Shown: positions 46,690-57,815, counted from the first letter of the stretch. The stretch: 64,000 nt of DNA from Boesenbergia rotunda (GCA_024364735.1 JAGFNQ010009979.1:35520-99519); one strand, 5' to 3'. Made by a program: numbers and translations. The notes: generated by a model from the letters alone, not told the origin.

Positions 46690-46985
46690 GCAGGAAAAGC
46701 CCTAGCGAAGGACTACTAGGCACTGGCAAAGGAATGCCAGGAAAACAAGCCCTAGCGAAGGACTGCTAGGCACTGGCGAAGGAATGCCAGGAAAACAAGC
46801 CCTAGCGAAGGACCGCTAGGCACTGGCGAAGGAATGCCAGAGTCAAAAGCCCTAGCGTAGGACTGCTAGGCGCCAGGCGAAGGACAGTCTGGGATTGAAG
46901 CCCTAGCGAAGGAATGCTAGGCACCGAGCGAAGGGCAGCTCGGTATCCAAGACCTGACAAAGGACCGTCAGGCAAAAGTCCAACC
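46690..46985 (+). repeat. Array of GAAGGA-loop hairpins with paired stem changes
   Basis: About 13 units, each 20-21 nt, with loop consensus GAAGGAC. Stems include CCTAGC/GCTAGG, CTGGC/GCCAG, CCGAGC/GCTCGG, CCTGAC/GTCAGG and CCAACC/GGTTGG. The array recurs at 52612-52915 and, inverted, at 57428-57710. Confidence 0.9.
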
Positions 46986-47339
46986 AGAGGAACGGTTGGC
47001 ATCAGGTAAATTCTCCCGAGTGGAGTAGGTGAGGACGCGTTCCCCGTCGAGGGAACAGTAGGCGTCGGTTCGACCTAGGGCTCCATTTTGGAGACCAAAA
47101 TCAGAACCAAGACAGCTAAGGCTGTATAAAATAATAATATAATTGCTATTTGGACTAACCCTGGATGCAGGATCGAAGGACTGAGTATCTGCAGCTCAGA
47201 GAGCCTCAAAGGAGTGAGGCAGAAGCTGAGCAGGGCGCCCCGGATGATCCGGGCGCCCCCAAGGTCAACCCAAGTCTGCAAGAAGTGAAAACACACCTCA
47301 ACGCGCCTCGACAGCTACATTCGGGCGCCGGTGCTGGCG

Positions 47340-47555
47340 CCCCGGATGCTCCGGGCGCCCCGCCTGTCGCGGGCGCCCCGCCTGTCGCGGGCGCCCCGCC
47401 TGTCGCGGGCGCCCCGCCTGTCGCGGGCGCCCCGCGGCGGGCGCCCGGTGTCGCGGGCGCCCCGCGTGTCGCGGGCGCCCCGCGTGTCGCGGGCGCCCCG
47501 CGTGTCGCGGGCGCCCCGCGTGTCGCGGGCGCCCCGCGTGTCGCGGGCGCCCCCA
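47340..47555 (+). repeat. 18-bp GC minisatellite, expanded in the E1 5' LTR
   Basis: About a dozen copies of GTCGCGGGCGCCCCGC(C/G)T. The E1 3' LTR has only two at the same place, which accounts for most of the 196-bp difference between LTRs. Confidence 0.9.
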
Positions 47556-47706
47556 CTGCCAGCTGCCGAAGCGAGCCCTTGCGAAGCCGAGAAGATAAAG
47601 CTTTGACCGGTCAATGTGGGCGCCCCGAGCGCTCCCAGGTGCCCCGGTCAAAGCGGATCCAGAGGATCAGACGCGACCGAGAGCTCTGCGGATCAGAAGC
47701 CACGTG

Positions 47707-47754
47707 GGGGCGCCCCCGACGTCCCGGGCGCCCCCTGGCCCTATATAAAGGGCC
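47707..47754 (+). promoter_or_regulatory. E1 LTR core promoter
   Basis: GGGGGCGCCCCC, GACGT and CCCGGGCGCCCCC precede TATATAAA (47742-47749). The TATA box sits inside the palindrome GGCCCTATATAAAGGGCC. The same layout occurs in the E1 3' LTR (53434-53480) and both E3 LTRs. Confidence 0.7.
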
Positions 47755-48166
47755 CTCGACCAAGGCTTCCAAACAACTCTTCTCTCAACGCCCCAAAGAT
47801 CTTCTACGCTCGTGCCTTGCTCCGGAAACACTCCAACTCGAGCCGACGACGTCCCGCTGCCCCGAAAGAGTCAATCCACTCCGGACGTCGGTAACGAAGA
47901 TCGAATTTTTTATTATTATTGTTAGTGCACTTACTTGTAATAAATTATTGTAAACTGATTTGCGCGTATATAGAATTGCCCAAAGTAAACGGTCAACGAC
48001 CGTGGGCCTTGGAGTATGAGTCGACACAGGCTCTGAACCAAGTAAATCGACTCTGTCTTTGTGCTGTGATTGTTTTATTTTATTTCCGCTGCGTACGTGC
48101 TCTTTACGAAAATCCGAACGATTTCCGATATTCACCCCCCTCTATCGGTTTTCACGATCCTACAAG

Positions 48167-48180
48167 TGGTGTCAGAGCGG
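48167..48180 (+). promoter_or_regulatory. Primer-binding site of E1
   Basis: TGGTGTCAGAGCGG two bases after the LTR; complementary to the initiator methionine tRNA 3' end as in most plant copia elements, with one change from TGGTATCAGAGC. Confidence 0.85.
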
Positions 48181-48572
48181 GGAAGCTCAAATTTGGTGCA
48201 ACCACCAATTTGAGAGTTTTTTTCGGATTTATGAATTTTTTTATTTTTATTTCTTTTCTTTTTGTTAATCAACATCACTCGAACAGTCTCGCTTTTTATT
48301 TTCAAATAAATAATATCTGTAGGTGGATTTAAAATATCCTTACGCCTTTTTCAATTTTGAATTCTCATTTTTTCACTATAAGTCAAAATTAATAAAACGA
48401 ACAATTTTTGAAAATTTATCACAAACTTTCTTTTATTATTATTTTAATATTTTTCTCGAAATTCGTGCAATATTTTTTTTTGGCTATTTCTTCTTTCTCT
48501 CGCACTACTAATCCAAGACCAAGTCTTGGTACACTTTTGTTGTTTCTTTTTGTGTGCAAGAGGTTATTTTAA

Positions 48573-49490
48573 ATGGCCAACCAAGAGTGGAACAGTGCTC
48601 GTCCACCGCTATTCTCCGGCGAGAACTTCAGCTTTTGGAGAAGACAAATGGAGACCCTTCTGAAGGCCCACATGGAATTATGGCGGATCATCCAAACGGG
48701 ATTCTCCTTTCCCGTGGAAGATGAGTTGTCAATCGAGTGGGACAAACTGGATGAACAAACCCTCAACCAAATCGAGATCGATGCAAGGGTAACATCAATA
48801 ATACAGTGTGGCCTAACCAAGGAGCAACTCGAACTAGTAGGTACATTCAGATGTGTGAGAGAGATTTGGGAGAAATTGATTAACCTTCATCAAGAGATCT
48901 CAGATGAAGAAGAGGATCAGGTAAGTTATCTTGCCCTCTCGGTCCAAGCACAGACAGCCGAGTCAGAGTCTGAACCTGAATCCAAAGTCGAAATCGAACC
49001 AGAGTCAGAAGACGACTTGGCTGAGACAAAAATGGTAACCGATTTCGAATCTTCTTTTAAATTAGAATTAAATAATCAAACAGATACTGTAATGGTCGAG
49101 GAAGGTATAGTTTTCATTGCAGGGAAAACTCCAAGAGAACTGCAAAAGAGACCTCAACCAGTACCTGAGTCCAACTCAGACTCAGAATCTGATGATGAAG
49201 AAGGGAATCCTCTGAAATTGGTCCGGTTGGCTCACTACTGCTACAAAATGTCGAAGAAACAATCAAGAAGAAGAAAAATGGCTAGAATCAAGGGGGAGAT
49301 TCCTAACCAGGAATCAAAAGGTAAATTTACAGTATTTGAAAATCTAATATTTACCTTGATTAATGTGATTAACTCATCTAAAGTAGTTAAGGCAAATTTT
49401 AGGAAATTGAAACAAGAAAGTGAAATCCTGAAACATAAGGTCAATATGTTAGAAAATCCAGAAATTTCTCCTCACTATGATCTTACCTAG
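48573..49490 (+). CDS. E1 Gag-like protein, shortened
   Basis: 305 codons from the ATG at 48573, 400 nt after the primer site. The N-terminus ARPPLFSGENFSFWRRQMETLLKAH matches Gag of E2 and E3. Capsid-like helices run to about residue 115 (TKEQLELVGTFRCVREIWEKLINLHQ). After that, about 100 residues of the E3 protein have no counterpart and are replaced by an acidic stretch. EEGIVFIAGK and an acidic SNSDSESDDEEG segment follow. The CCHC knuckle of E3 Gag (295-308) is missing. The frame is open, so it may be translated, but it lacks the usual RNA-binding part and is likely defective. Confidence 0.8.
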   Translation: MANQEWNSARPPLFSGENFSFWRRQMETLLKAHMELWRIIQTGFSFPVEDELSIEWDKLDEQTLNQIEIDARVTSIIQCGLTKEQLELVGTFRCVREIWEKLINLHQEISDEEEDQVSYLALSVQAQTAESESEPESKVEIEPESEDDLAETKMVTDFESSFKLELNNQTDTVMVEEGIVFIAGKTPRELQKRPQPVPESNSDSESDDEEGNPLKLVRLAHYCYKMSKKQSRRRKMARIKGEIPNQESKGKFTVFENLIFTLINVINSSKVVKANFRKLKQESEILKHKVNMLENPEISPHYDLT

Positions 49491-52400
49491 AGTTCTTTTG
49501 CTATTCATAGGACTAGAAATAGGACCTGATTAATTGAAACTTGAACAACCTAGTATTAGGACAAGGTTTGATGATAGTACGTTAGGGAAGCCTGACTAAG
49601 GAATCAAGTAGGGTAAGGAGTACCTTATTTGGTCTTTTTAGTCCGGTGGAACTCGTCGAAGCTACCTCTCTGAATCCTAAGCTAGTTAGACCAGAGTATC
49701 TCAAACAATGATTTGAAAATGATCTTTCTTTAAAAGGCTTTGTCTAGGAAAGGGTTGTTGATCCAATAAAGCTACGGCCAAATAAGGCCTCTGTGCCTCG
49801 CCAAGACCTGGAAGCCAATTATCGAAACTCACTTTTAAATTATTATTTGTTAAACTCGAATCTAACACAAGCTTCAATTAAATCTTAACTAAATCAATTA
49901 AATTCAATCAAATCTTAATTAAATCAATTAAATTCAATTAAATCTTAACTAAGTCAATTAAATTCAATTAAATCTTAATTAAATCAAAATAATTCAAATC
50001 AAATTCAAATTAATTCAATTAAATCAAATTTAAAATTCAAATTTAATTCAACTGAACAACTTTCAAAATTTAATTCAACTGAACAAACTTAATCCTCTAA
50101 ATTTTAATTTTCTCAAAAATCAAATTTAACCTTTTAAAACTAAGGTTTAATGTTTCAAAATTAACCATTTGTTTAAAAAAAAATATCTGTCTCATAAAAA
50201 CCCATAAGGTTAACATGCTTGATCACGTAGAACTGGCTGAGACATCTAGGACCTAAAAGCATAATTCACCATCCTTTTAAACAAAAAAATGTTTTCAAAA
50301 GTTATTCAATTATCTCTATCTTTCAAATTAATTCAGGTTACTGTACCCTACTTTTTCATTTCTATTTTTTTTTTCAAAATATTGAATTTCATGTTAAATA
50401 TCACAATAGAATCTAGGGCTTGTTTGATTTAGTTATTAATTGGTCAAACATAGTCAAACCTAGTCAACATAGTCAAACATGGATAACACTGAAGTCCCCT
50501 AGGACATTAGATTGTGTTAAACCGTACAGGGGGAGTGGTTTATTCTTTTTAATTTTCTTTCAAAATATCTTTGAAAAATTATTATCATTTCAAAATGGTT
50601 TTTGAAAACTATACTATCATACCAAATTGTGTTTTCAAAAATCTATCTCCTTGAAAATTATCATACTCAAAAGGCATGTTCAAAATTATTCCTTTAATTT
50701 TAACAAACCCTAAAGACTAAGAGGGGGATTAACTTGTGGTCAACAAGCCTCCCGGGACTGTGTGAGATTTAGGGGGAATTCAAATTAAAAGAAGAAGTTT
50801 TATGCCTTCAAATAATCACTATACTTTTCAAAATTGTGCTTTACAAAAATCATTATCATTTCAAAATGTTTTTCGAAAAAGGGGCTTATGTTTGAAAATT
50901 ATCTTCATTTCAAATTGAATTTCCTAAAATTATATTACCGTACTGATATTCAAAACTATTCTTTTGATTTTAATAATCCCTAAAGACACAGAGGAAGGTC
51001 CACTTCATGATCCATAAGGACTCCTAGGATGTGTCAAATTTAGGGGGAGTTTGAGTCAAGATAAGAATTTCTGAAATGTGTTTATTAATTATTTTTTTAA
51101 GTTATTAGACAATTCTTATAATTTAAATCAAACCTTAAGACTCAGAGGAAGATCGCTTGTAGTCAACAAGCTTCCTAGGACTGGGTCAAGTTTAGGGGGA
51201 GATTAAATTAAAAGAATTAATGAATTATATGTTTTCATGCACTGCACGTTTAAAATCCTTTTGAAAACTTAAATAATTTTTCTTTCAAAATACTATTATT
51301 TTATTTTTTATTTTTTTTATTTTTTTTTCTTTTGGAAATAGTTGGAGAATTTCCAGGACACTTTGGAAACTGTCCTTGTAGTTAACAAAGTTTCCTAGGA
51401 TTGTGTCAGACTGGAAAAGTAACCAAAGCAAGTAAAAAATTATGCGTTAAAAACAATACTTTCGTAAGTGCTTTCAAAAGATAATTTTCTCTAATATTAT
51501 AAAAGCACTTATAGTTTTTAATGCACAATCTTTTTATATCTTCAAAAATGCACAATATCTTTCAAAAGTACTTTTACTTTTCAAAATATAATGTTTTCAA
51601 AAGTACTAATATATTCAAGGCAATAGTGTTCTAAGTGAATGGATTTTCTAAAAGACTTGCCTACAAAAATAATTTTTTTTAAGTGCCTTTCAAAGTGGAG
51701 TTTTGGTGCATGTTAAGCTTTTGCTATGCTTTCAAAAATTATGCTAAGTATTTTTATGTTTTCAAAACTCATAGGCTCTGATACACAAATTTTAAATTTT
51801 TTAAAACATATATATTTTTTAAAGTTCCTTATTGATATATGGCTAAGGAGAATAATTTCACATTAAGGGGGAGAGATTGGAAAGGAGAGAAAATGCTAAA
51901 AAAAATTTCTCCTGTCTTTCAAAAAGTAAAGTTCTTGTCTTTCAAAGTTAAATATTTTTGAAAATTAACTGTACTTGATTTCAAAAGATCATTTTTCGAA
52001 TATTAGCTTTGCTTAAGTACATCTTTTGGAAAATCAACTTTACTGGCTGGTAAGGAAATTTTCTAAGTAAAAATTCAAACTCTCTTGAAAATTTTCCAAC
52101 TCCAAACATTTTCTAACTTAAAAAGGTTCTCTTGAAAGTTTCTAAGTAATAAAAATTGAATCATCTGAACTTAGAAAATTTTCTTTCAACCCCGCAATTT
52201 TCTAAGTATTAGAAATTTGGCGTCAAAATTTTGCCTAAATAAAATTCCTTTTTGCAAAGCCAAGTAAAAGTTATGTTACAAAATTTAGGGTTTTAAATTT
52301 TTACCTTGTTCACCCATGTTTGTTTTTGATATATGTCAAAGGGGGAGAAAAGGTCAAGGTTAAGAGTGTTATAACACTAGTATTCAGGGTTTCAGGGTTT

Positions 52401-52502
52401 TAGGGGGAGTATAGAAATCTTTTACACTTATACTGTTCATACTCCTTCTTTTCTTAACTGTTATATGTCTTTACTTAACTTTGAATTGTGTTGCCATAAA
52501 TC
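49491..52502 (+). other. E1 non-coding region in place of pol
   Basis: No domain on either strand. 49500-49820 matches, in reverse complement, 61280-61520 of E3. 49860-50060 is an AT-rich tandem repeat of about 30 bp (AATTAAATCTTAACTAAATC). From 50440 to 51430 diverged modules of about 150-270 bp recur, each with a CCTAGGA-type core followed by TTTAGGGGGAG. Confidence 0.75.
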
Positions 52503-52516
52503 AAAAAGGGGGAGAT
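52503..52516 (+). promoter_or_regulatory. Polypurine tract of E1
   Basis: AAAAAGGGGGAGAT directly before the 3' LTR TGTTGGTGC. Confidence 0.9.
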
Positions 52517-53891
52517 TGTTGGTGCAGGAAGCACCATATCGAACCTTGTTTTGATATTGGCAAAGGATTCAAAGTTAAGTGTTTCTTGTTTTCTAACAAG
52601 TTAATCTAGTGTGCAGGAAAAACCCTAGCGAAGGACTGCTAGGCACTGGCGAAGGAATGCCAGGAAAACAAGCCCTGCTAGGCACTGGCGAAGGAATGCC
52701 AGGAAAACAAGCCCTAGCGAAGGACCGCTAGGCACTGGCGAAGGAATGCCAGAGTCAAAAGCCCTAGCATAGGACTGCTAGGCGCCAGGCGAAGGACAGT
52801 CTGGGATTGAAGCCCTAGCGAAGGAATGCTAGGCACCAAGCGAAGGGCAGCTCGGTATCCAAGACCTGACAAAGGACCGTCAGGCAAAAGTCCAACCAGA
52901 GGAACGGTTGGCATCAGGTAAATTCTCCCGAGTGGAGTAGGTGAGGACGTGTTCCCCGTCGAGGGAACAGTAGGCGTCGGTTCGACCTAGGGCTCCATTT
53001 TGGAGACCAAAGTCAGAACCAAGACAGCTAAGGCTGTATAAAATAATAATATAATTGCTATTTGGACTAACCCTGGATGCAGGATCGAAGGACTGAGTAT
53101 CTGCAGCTCAGAGAGCCTCAAAGGAGTGAGGCAGAAGCTGAGCAGGGCGCCCCGGATGATCCGGGCGCCCCCAAGGTCAACCCAAGTCTGCAAGAAGTGA
53201 AAACACACCTCAACGCGCCTCGACAGCTACATTCGGGGCGCCCCGCCTGTCGCGGGCGCCCCGCGTGTCGCGGGCGCCCCCACTGCCAGCTGCCGAAGCG
53301 AGCCCTTGCGAAGCCGAGAAGATAAAGCTTTGACCGGTCAATGCGGGCGCCCCGAGCGCTCCGGGCGCCCCGGTCAAAGCGGATCCAGAGGATCAGACGC
53401 GACCGAGAGCTCTGCGGATCAGAAGCCACGTGGGGGCGCCCCCGACGTCCCGGGCGCCCCCTGGCCCTATATAAAGGGCCCTCGACCAAGGCTTCCAAAC
53501 AACTGTTCTCTCAACGCCCCAAAGATCTTCTACGCTCGTGCCTTGCTTCGGAAACACTCCAACTCGAGCCGACGACGTCCCGCTGCCCCGAAAGAGTCAA
53601 TCCACTCCGGACGTCGGTAACGAAGATCAAATTTTTTATTATTATTGTTAGTGCACTTACTTGTAATAAATTATTGTAAACTGATTTGCGCGTATATAGA
53701 ATTGCCCAAAGTAAACGGTCAACGACCGTGGGCCTTGGAGTAGGAGTCGACACAGGCTCCGAACCAAGTAAATCGACTGTGTCTTTGTGCTGTGATTGAT
53801 TTATTTTATTTCCGCTGCGTATGTGCTCTTTACGAAAATCCGAACGATTTCCGATATTCACCCCCCCTCTATCGGTTTTCACGATCCAACA
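52517..53891 (+). repeat. 3' LTR of E1
   Basis: 1375 bp, TGTTGGTGC to GATCCAACA. Same organisation as the 5' LTR, with a contracted GC minisatellite and one partly deleted hairpin unit near 52672. Confidence 0.9.
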
Positions 53892-53896
53892 AAACC

Positions 53897-54813
53897 TTCA
53901 CATTGTTCTTTGATGTTTTAAGCATGTTTGTCACACAAGCTATTGTTCTATAGCATTTATCTAATTCGGGAGAAATTACTTCTTCATCATCCGAAGATGA
54001 TGAAGCTGCGGTTGAGGTTGAGGAGTCACTCGATTCGTTATCACTCCTTTCTTCATTTGAATCCTCTATTGCCATGAAGGCCATATGACATGTGTTCTTC
54101 TCCTCCTCCTTTTCCTTCTTCTTCTCCTTTTTCTTCTTTCTTCTGTCACCTGCCACAAAAGCCACACCCTTCTCCTTTGGGCTTTAGTTAGCGATCTCAT
54201 GTAGTTCCATTTCACAAAATAAGTCTTCTAATTTAATAATAGACAAGTCCTTGGATACCTTGTAGGCATCCACCATGGATGACCACAAAATATTCCTTGG
54301 AAAGGATTTAAGAATATACCTTACAAGGTCGCGCTTCTCGACCTTCTCATCAATGGAATGTAAACCGTTAAGTATTTCTTTGACTCGGCCATGGAGTTCA
54401 CTTACCGTTTCGGACTCCTTCATGATGAGATTTTGAAGTTGGTTGAGGAAAAGATCCCTCTTGGCTATTCTTGAATCTCTGGTTCCTTCATAGAGTTCAA
54501 TAAGTTTGTTCCAAAGATCCTTAGCACTGGTGAAGGGACTAACTTTGATAAGTTGTTCCTTGGTCATCCCACACTGCAGGGTGACCACAGCTTTTGCATC
54601 GGCTTCTCTTTTCCAGGTTTGCTCAGCCGACCACCTTGAAAAGTCCAGCTCTTTTCCCTCAGCGTCTCTTGGAGGGGTGAATCCCTCCTTCACAGAGAAC
54701 CACATACTGATGTTGGTCTTCAAGTAATACTCCATCCTTAACCTCCAATATTGAAAGTCGGCTCCGTCTAAGAATGGAGGTCGGTTGGTGTGGAAGCCTT
54801 CCCTCATAGCCAT
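53897..54813 (-). pseudogene. E2 gag, N-terminal part
   Basis: Start at the ATG at 54813; the frame upstream runs into the LTR. The capsid-like region matches E3 Gag block by block (FHTNRPPFLDGADFQYWRLRMEYYLKT, GMTKEQLIKVSPFTSAKDLWNKLIELYEGT, NGLHSIDEKVEKRDLVRYILKSFPRN). A single TAA at 54184-54186 interrupts it, after which the same frame continues with a lysine/glutamate-rich and serine-rich acidic region. It is then cut by E1 at 53892. No CCHC knuckle is seen. Confidence 0.85.
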
Positions 54814-54850
54814 TGTTGTAAGCTCTCGGATGTTAAGCCGTTGGCAAGAG

Positions 54851-54868
54851 CCCCAGGCTCTGATACCA
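54851..54868 (-). promoter_or_regulatory. Primer-binding site of E2
   Basis: Minus strand TGGTATCAGAGCCTGGGG, two bases from the LTR; exact match to the initiator methionine tRNA complement. Confidence 0.9.
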
Positions 54869-54870
54869 CT

Positions 54871-56649
54871 TGTTGGACCTTGGATGGCTAGAGAGGGGGG
54901 TGTGAATAGCCAGACACACAAATTACTTCGCTTCTTTGAAACTTTCTTTCTGCGATCAAAGTTAGCAGCGGAAACAAAACACAAAAAGAACTAAACAGAA
55001 ATAAACAGAGCAAACCAGTCGCTAACACGGAGGGTTTTCAAGGTTCGGGGATAACTTGCCCCTACTCCTTGGCGTGCCCGTGAGGTGGGCGATCCCTTGA
55101 TCGTCGGCAGATCAAGCCCCGGAACTCCGGATATAAAAGCCTCCTTCTCGGTGGAGTAACCTCTTCACAATCGTTTCAAGATGATAACAGTTAAGCGCAG
55201 AGACACGAGAAGAAAACTCACAAAGATGTAGCAAGAACACTCAAGCATGAAGACTACACAGAGAGCTCAAACAACCCAGCGAAACCCACAGCAAAACCCT
55301 TGCTTGTTTTCCTATCTGTTCTTTATAGCTCCTCTGCTTCCCAGCTTCTTCTTAAGCTTTTGCTCACCGTCACCAGACTCCATCAGCACCCACTGAACCA
55401 CAGCCTGACCCACTGACCTCCATTGAGTGCTCAGTCCACTGAAGACCTCTTCAGCTGAGCCTCCGGTCAGTCGCCAGCCACTCTAGAAGTCGTTGAGACC
55501 TGGAAACAGAAAACAGACAAACCTGCCACGGTGAACATCGCCATTGACTCTTCTCCTTGGTTTGTATCGTCCCTGCAACGTCTGCACACTCAACAGAAGC
55601 TTAGCACGACAAATCAAAAGAAATCAGCAAAGTAACAGAAGAGATCAGAGTGATTCAAAGCGATCTGACAACGTTTTCAAATTAAAGTTCAGACACTGAT
55701 CGGTCACCAGACCGATCAGTGATGACCCTGATCGATCAGGTCACATCCTGATCGATCCAGTGACTCCCTGATCGGTCACACTGACTGATCCATCAGCTTG
55801 CTGGGCTTTCAAGCCACTACCCGCAGCTTTTCCCAATCAAAAGCACCTGATCGGTCACCTGACCGATCAGGTTGTGCCCTGATCGGTTTGGTGACTGATC
55901 AGGTCACTCCCTGACCGATCAGGAGCCATCCTGATCGGTCCAAGTGACCGATCAGGGTTCCTTGATCGGTCCAAGTGATTGATCAGGGTTCTCTAGCCTC
56001 TCTCTGATCCTTTCTTCTGATCGTTCACCAGAATGATCAGAAACCACACAGAAACATTTTGATCTCTCTCTGATCATTCATCAGAACGATCAGAAGCCAA
56101 TCAGAAGCATTCTGTCCTCCCTCTGATCGTTCACCAAAACGATCAGACTTCCCTGGATCGGTCACCAGACCGATCCACAACAAGGAGTTAGTGCCAACTC
56201 CCTGATCGGTCTCCAGACCGATCCAGCTCCGGCCAATTTAACCCTAAGCCCAAAGAACAGGCTCCCTAGCATTCTCTGACTCATGCTCAGTCCCCCGGAC
56301 CAAGACTCCGTGCCCAGCTTCACTCACTATGACCTGGCTTCACTCACCAGGGTTTCGGTCACCTAGCTTCACTCGCTAGGACCCGGCTTCACTCACCGGG
56401 ATTTCAGTCACCCAGCTTCACTCACCGGGATTTCATTCACCTAGCTTCACTCGCTAGGACCCGGCTTCACTCACCGGGATTTCAGTCACCCGGCTTCACT
56501 TACCGGGATTTCCATCACCCGGCTTCACTCACCGGGATTTCCTTCGACCTAGCTTCACTCGCTAGAACCTGGATTCACTCACCAGGGTTTCCTGCCCAGT
56601 CCCCGACCAGGACTTAAGCCGAATTTACTCACTCACCTAAACTTAAATC
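54871..56649 (-). repeat. 5' LTR of E2, truncated by E3
   Basis: Matches 42711-44618 until CCTAAACTTAAATC, where E3 begins. Hairpin arrays at 55690-56235 and 56310-56600 have different unit numbers from the 3' copy. Confidence 0.85.
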
Positions 56650-57799
56650 TGTTGGATCGAGAAAACCGATAGAGGGGGGGGGTGAATATCGGAAATCGTT
56701 TTTCGGAAAATACTTAGAGCAAGTACGCAGCGGAAATTGATTAAAAACATAATCACACAGAGACACGGTCGATTTTACTTGGTTCGGAGCCTGGGTCGAC
56801 TCCTACTCCAAGGCCCACGGTCGTTGACCGTTTACTTTGGGCAATTCTATATGAGGCGCAAATAGTTTACAAAAGATTATTACAGAATTCAGTACAGTAA
56901 ACTTAAATAGCTCTTTTACCGACGTCCGAGGTAGATCGACTTTTTCGGAGCAGCAGGACGTCGTCGGCTCGAGTTGGAAGGATTCCGGGGCGAAGCGCGA
57001 GAGCAGAAGAGCGTAGAAGCGTTGATTGGAAGTTGTTGTGAAGCTTGGGGTTGAGGGCACTTTATATAGGGCCTGGGGGCGCCCGGGACGTCGGGGGCGC
57101 CCGGGAGCACGGGGGCACCCGGGAGTTGAACTGTCGAAGCCCATCTTGCTTTCTTGTGTTTTGTGTTCACCTTGGGGGCGCCCGGGACACTCCGGGCGCC
57201 CTGGTCAGCTGTTGCCTCATTCCTTTGAGGCTTTCTGAGCTGCAGACACACGTTCCTTCGGTCCTGCATCCAGGGTTAGTCCAAAACACAATAAAACAAT
57301 AAAATATTAGATTATACAGCCTTAGCTGTCTTGGTTCTGACTTTGGGCCTCCAAAATGGAGCCCTAGGTCGAACCAACGCCTACTGTTCCCTCGACGGGG
57401 AACGCGTCCTCACCTACTCCTCTCGGGAGAATTTACCTGATGCCAACCGTTCCTCTGGTTGGACTTTTGCCTGGTGGTCCTTTGCCAGGGCTTGGATGCC
57501 GAGCTGTCCTTCGCCCGGTGCCTAGCAGTCCTTCGCTAGGGCTTTGCGACCTGGCATTCCCTCGCCAGTGCCTAGCAGTCCTTCGCTAGGGCTTTTACTC
57601 TGGCATTCCTTTGCCAGTGCCTAGCAGTTCTTCGCTAGGGCTTTTACTCTGGTATTCCTTCGCCAGTGCCTAGCAGTCCTTCGCTAGGGCTTTTCCTGCA
57701 CACTAGAGTGACTTGTTAGAAAACAAGTAAGACTTAACTTTTGAACCCTGTTGTCATTATCAAAACACAGGTTTGACTTGGGTGCTTTCAGCACCAACA
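56650..57799 (-). repeat. 3' LTR of E3
   Basis: 1150 bp, ends TGTTGGATC and GCACCAACA on the plus strand. Contains the GAAGGA-loop hairpin array (57428-57710, inverted) and a promoter with CGCCCGGG boxes and a TATA box (57061-57112). In its own orientation it starts with a GGTGC/GCACC hairpin, as E1 does. Confidence 0.9.
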
Positions 57800-57815
57800 A
57801 TCTCCCCCTTTTTGA
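57800..57815 (-). promoter_or_regulatory. Polypurine tract of E3
   Basis: Minus strand AAAAAGGGGGAGAT next to the 3' LTR. Confidence 0.85.

Larger units (their letters stand above)
46594..48164 (+). repeat. 5' LTR of E1
   Basis: 1571 bp from TGTTGGTGC to ATCCTACA. It begins with a GGTGC/GCACC hairpin and contains a stem-loop array (46690-46985), a GC minisatellite (47340-47555) and a TATA promoter (47707-47754). Long frames such as 47165-47953 come from the minisatellite. Confidence 0.9.
46594..53891 (+). mobile_element. E1: copia-type gag-only retrotransposon
   Basis: Complete element: LTRs 46594-48164 and 52517-53891, perfect AAACC duplication (46589-46593, 53892-53896), primer site TGGTGTCAGAGCGG and purine tract AAAAAGGGGGAGAT. 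Between gag and the purine tract there are 3 kb without coding sequence. Apart from the GC minisatellite, the LTRs differ at few sites, so the insertion is young. Its LTR ends and promoter are close to those of E3. Confidence 0.92.
42711..56649 (-). mobile_element. E2: copia-type gag-only retrotransposon, hosts E1 and E3
   Basis: The 3' LTR at 42711-44675 and the 5' LTR from 54871 share TGTTGGACCTTGGATGG. A TGGTATCAGAG primer site (54851-54868) and a purine tract (44676-44690) fix minus orientation. Gag is split between 54813-53892 and 46593-46197 by E1, and the 5' LTR is cut at 56649 by E3. No pol was found. The remainder of the 5' LTR should lie beyond the window. Confidence 0.85.

Noticed and set aside
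47165..47953. 262-codon A/G/P-rich protein
   Set aside because: Runs through the E1 LTR minisatellite and promoter and is broken in the other LTR.
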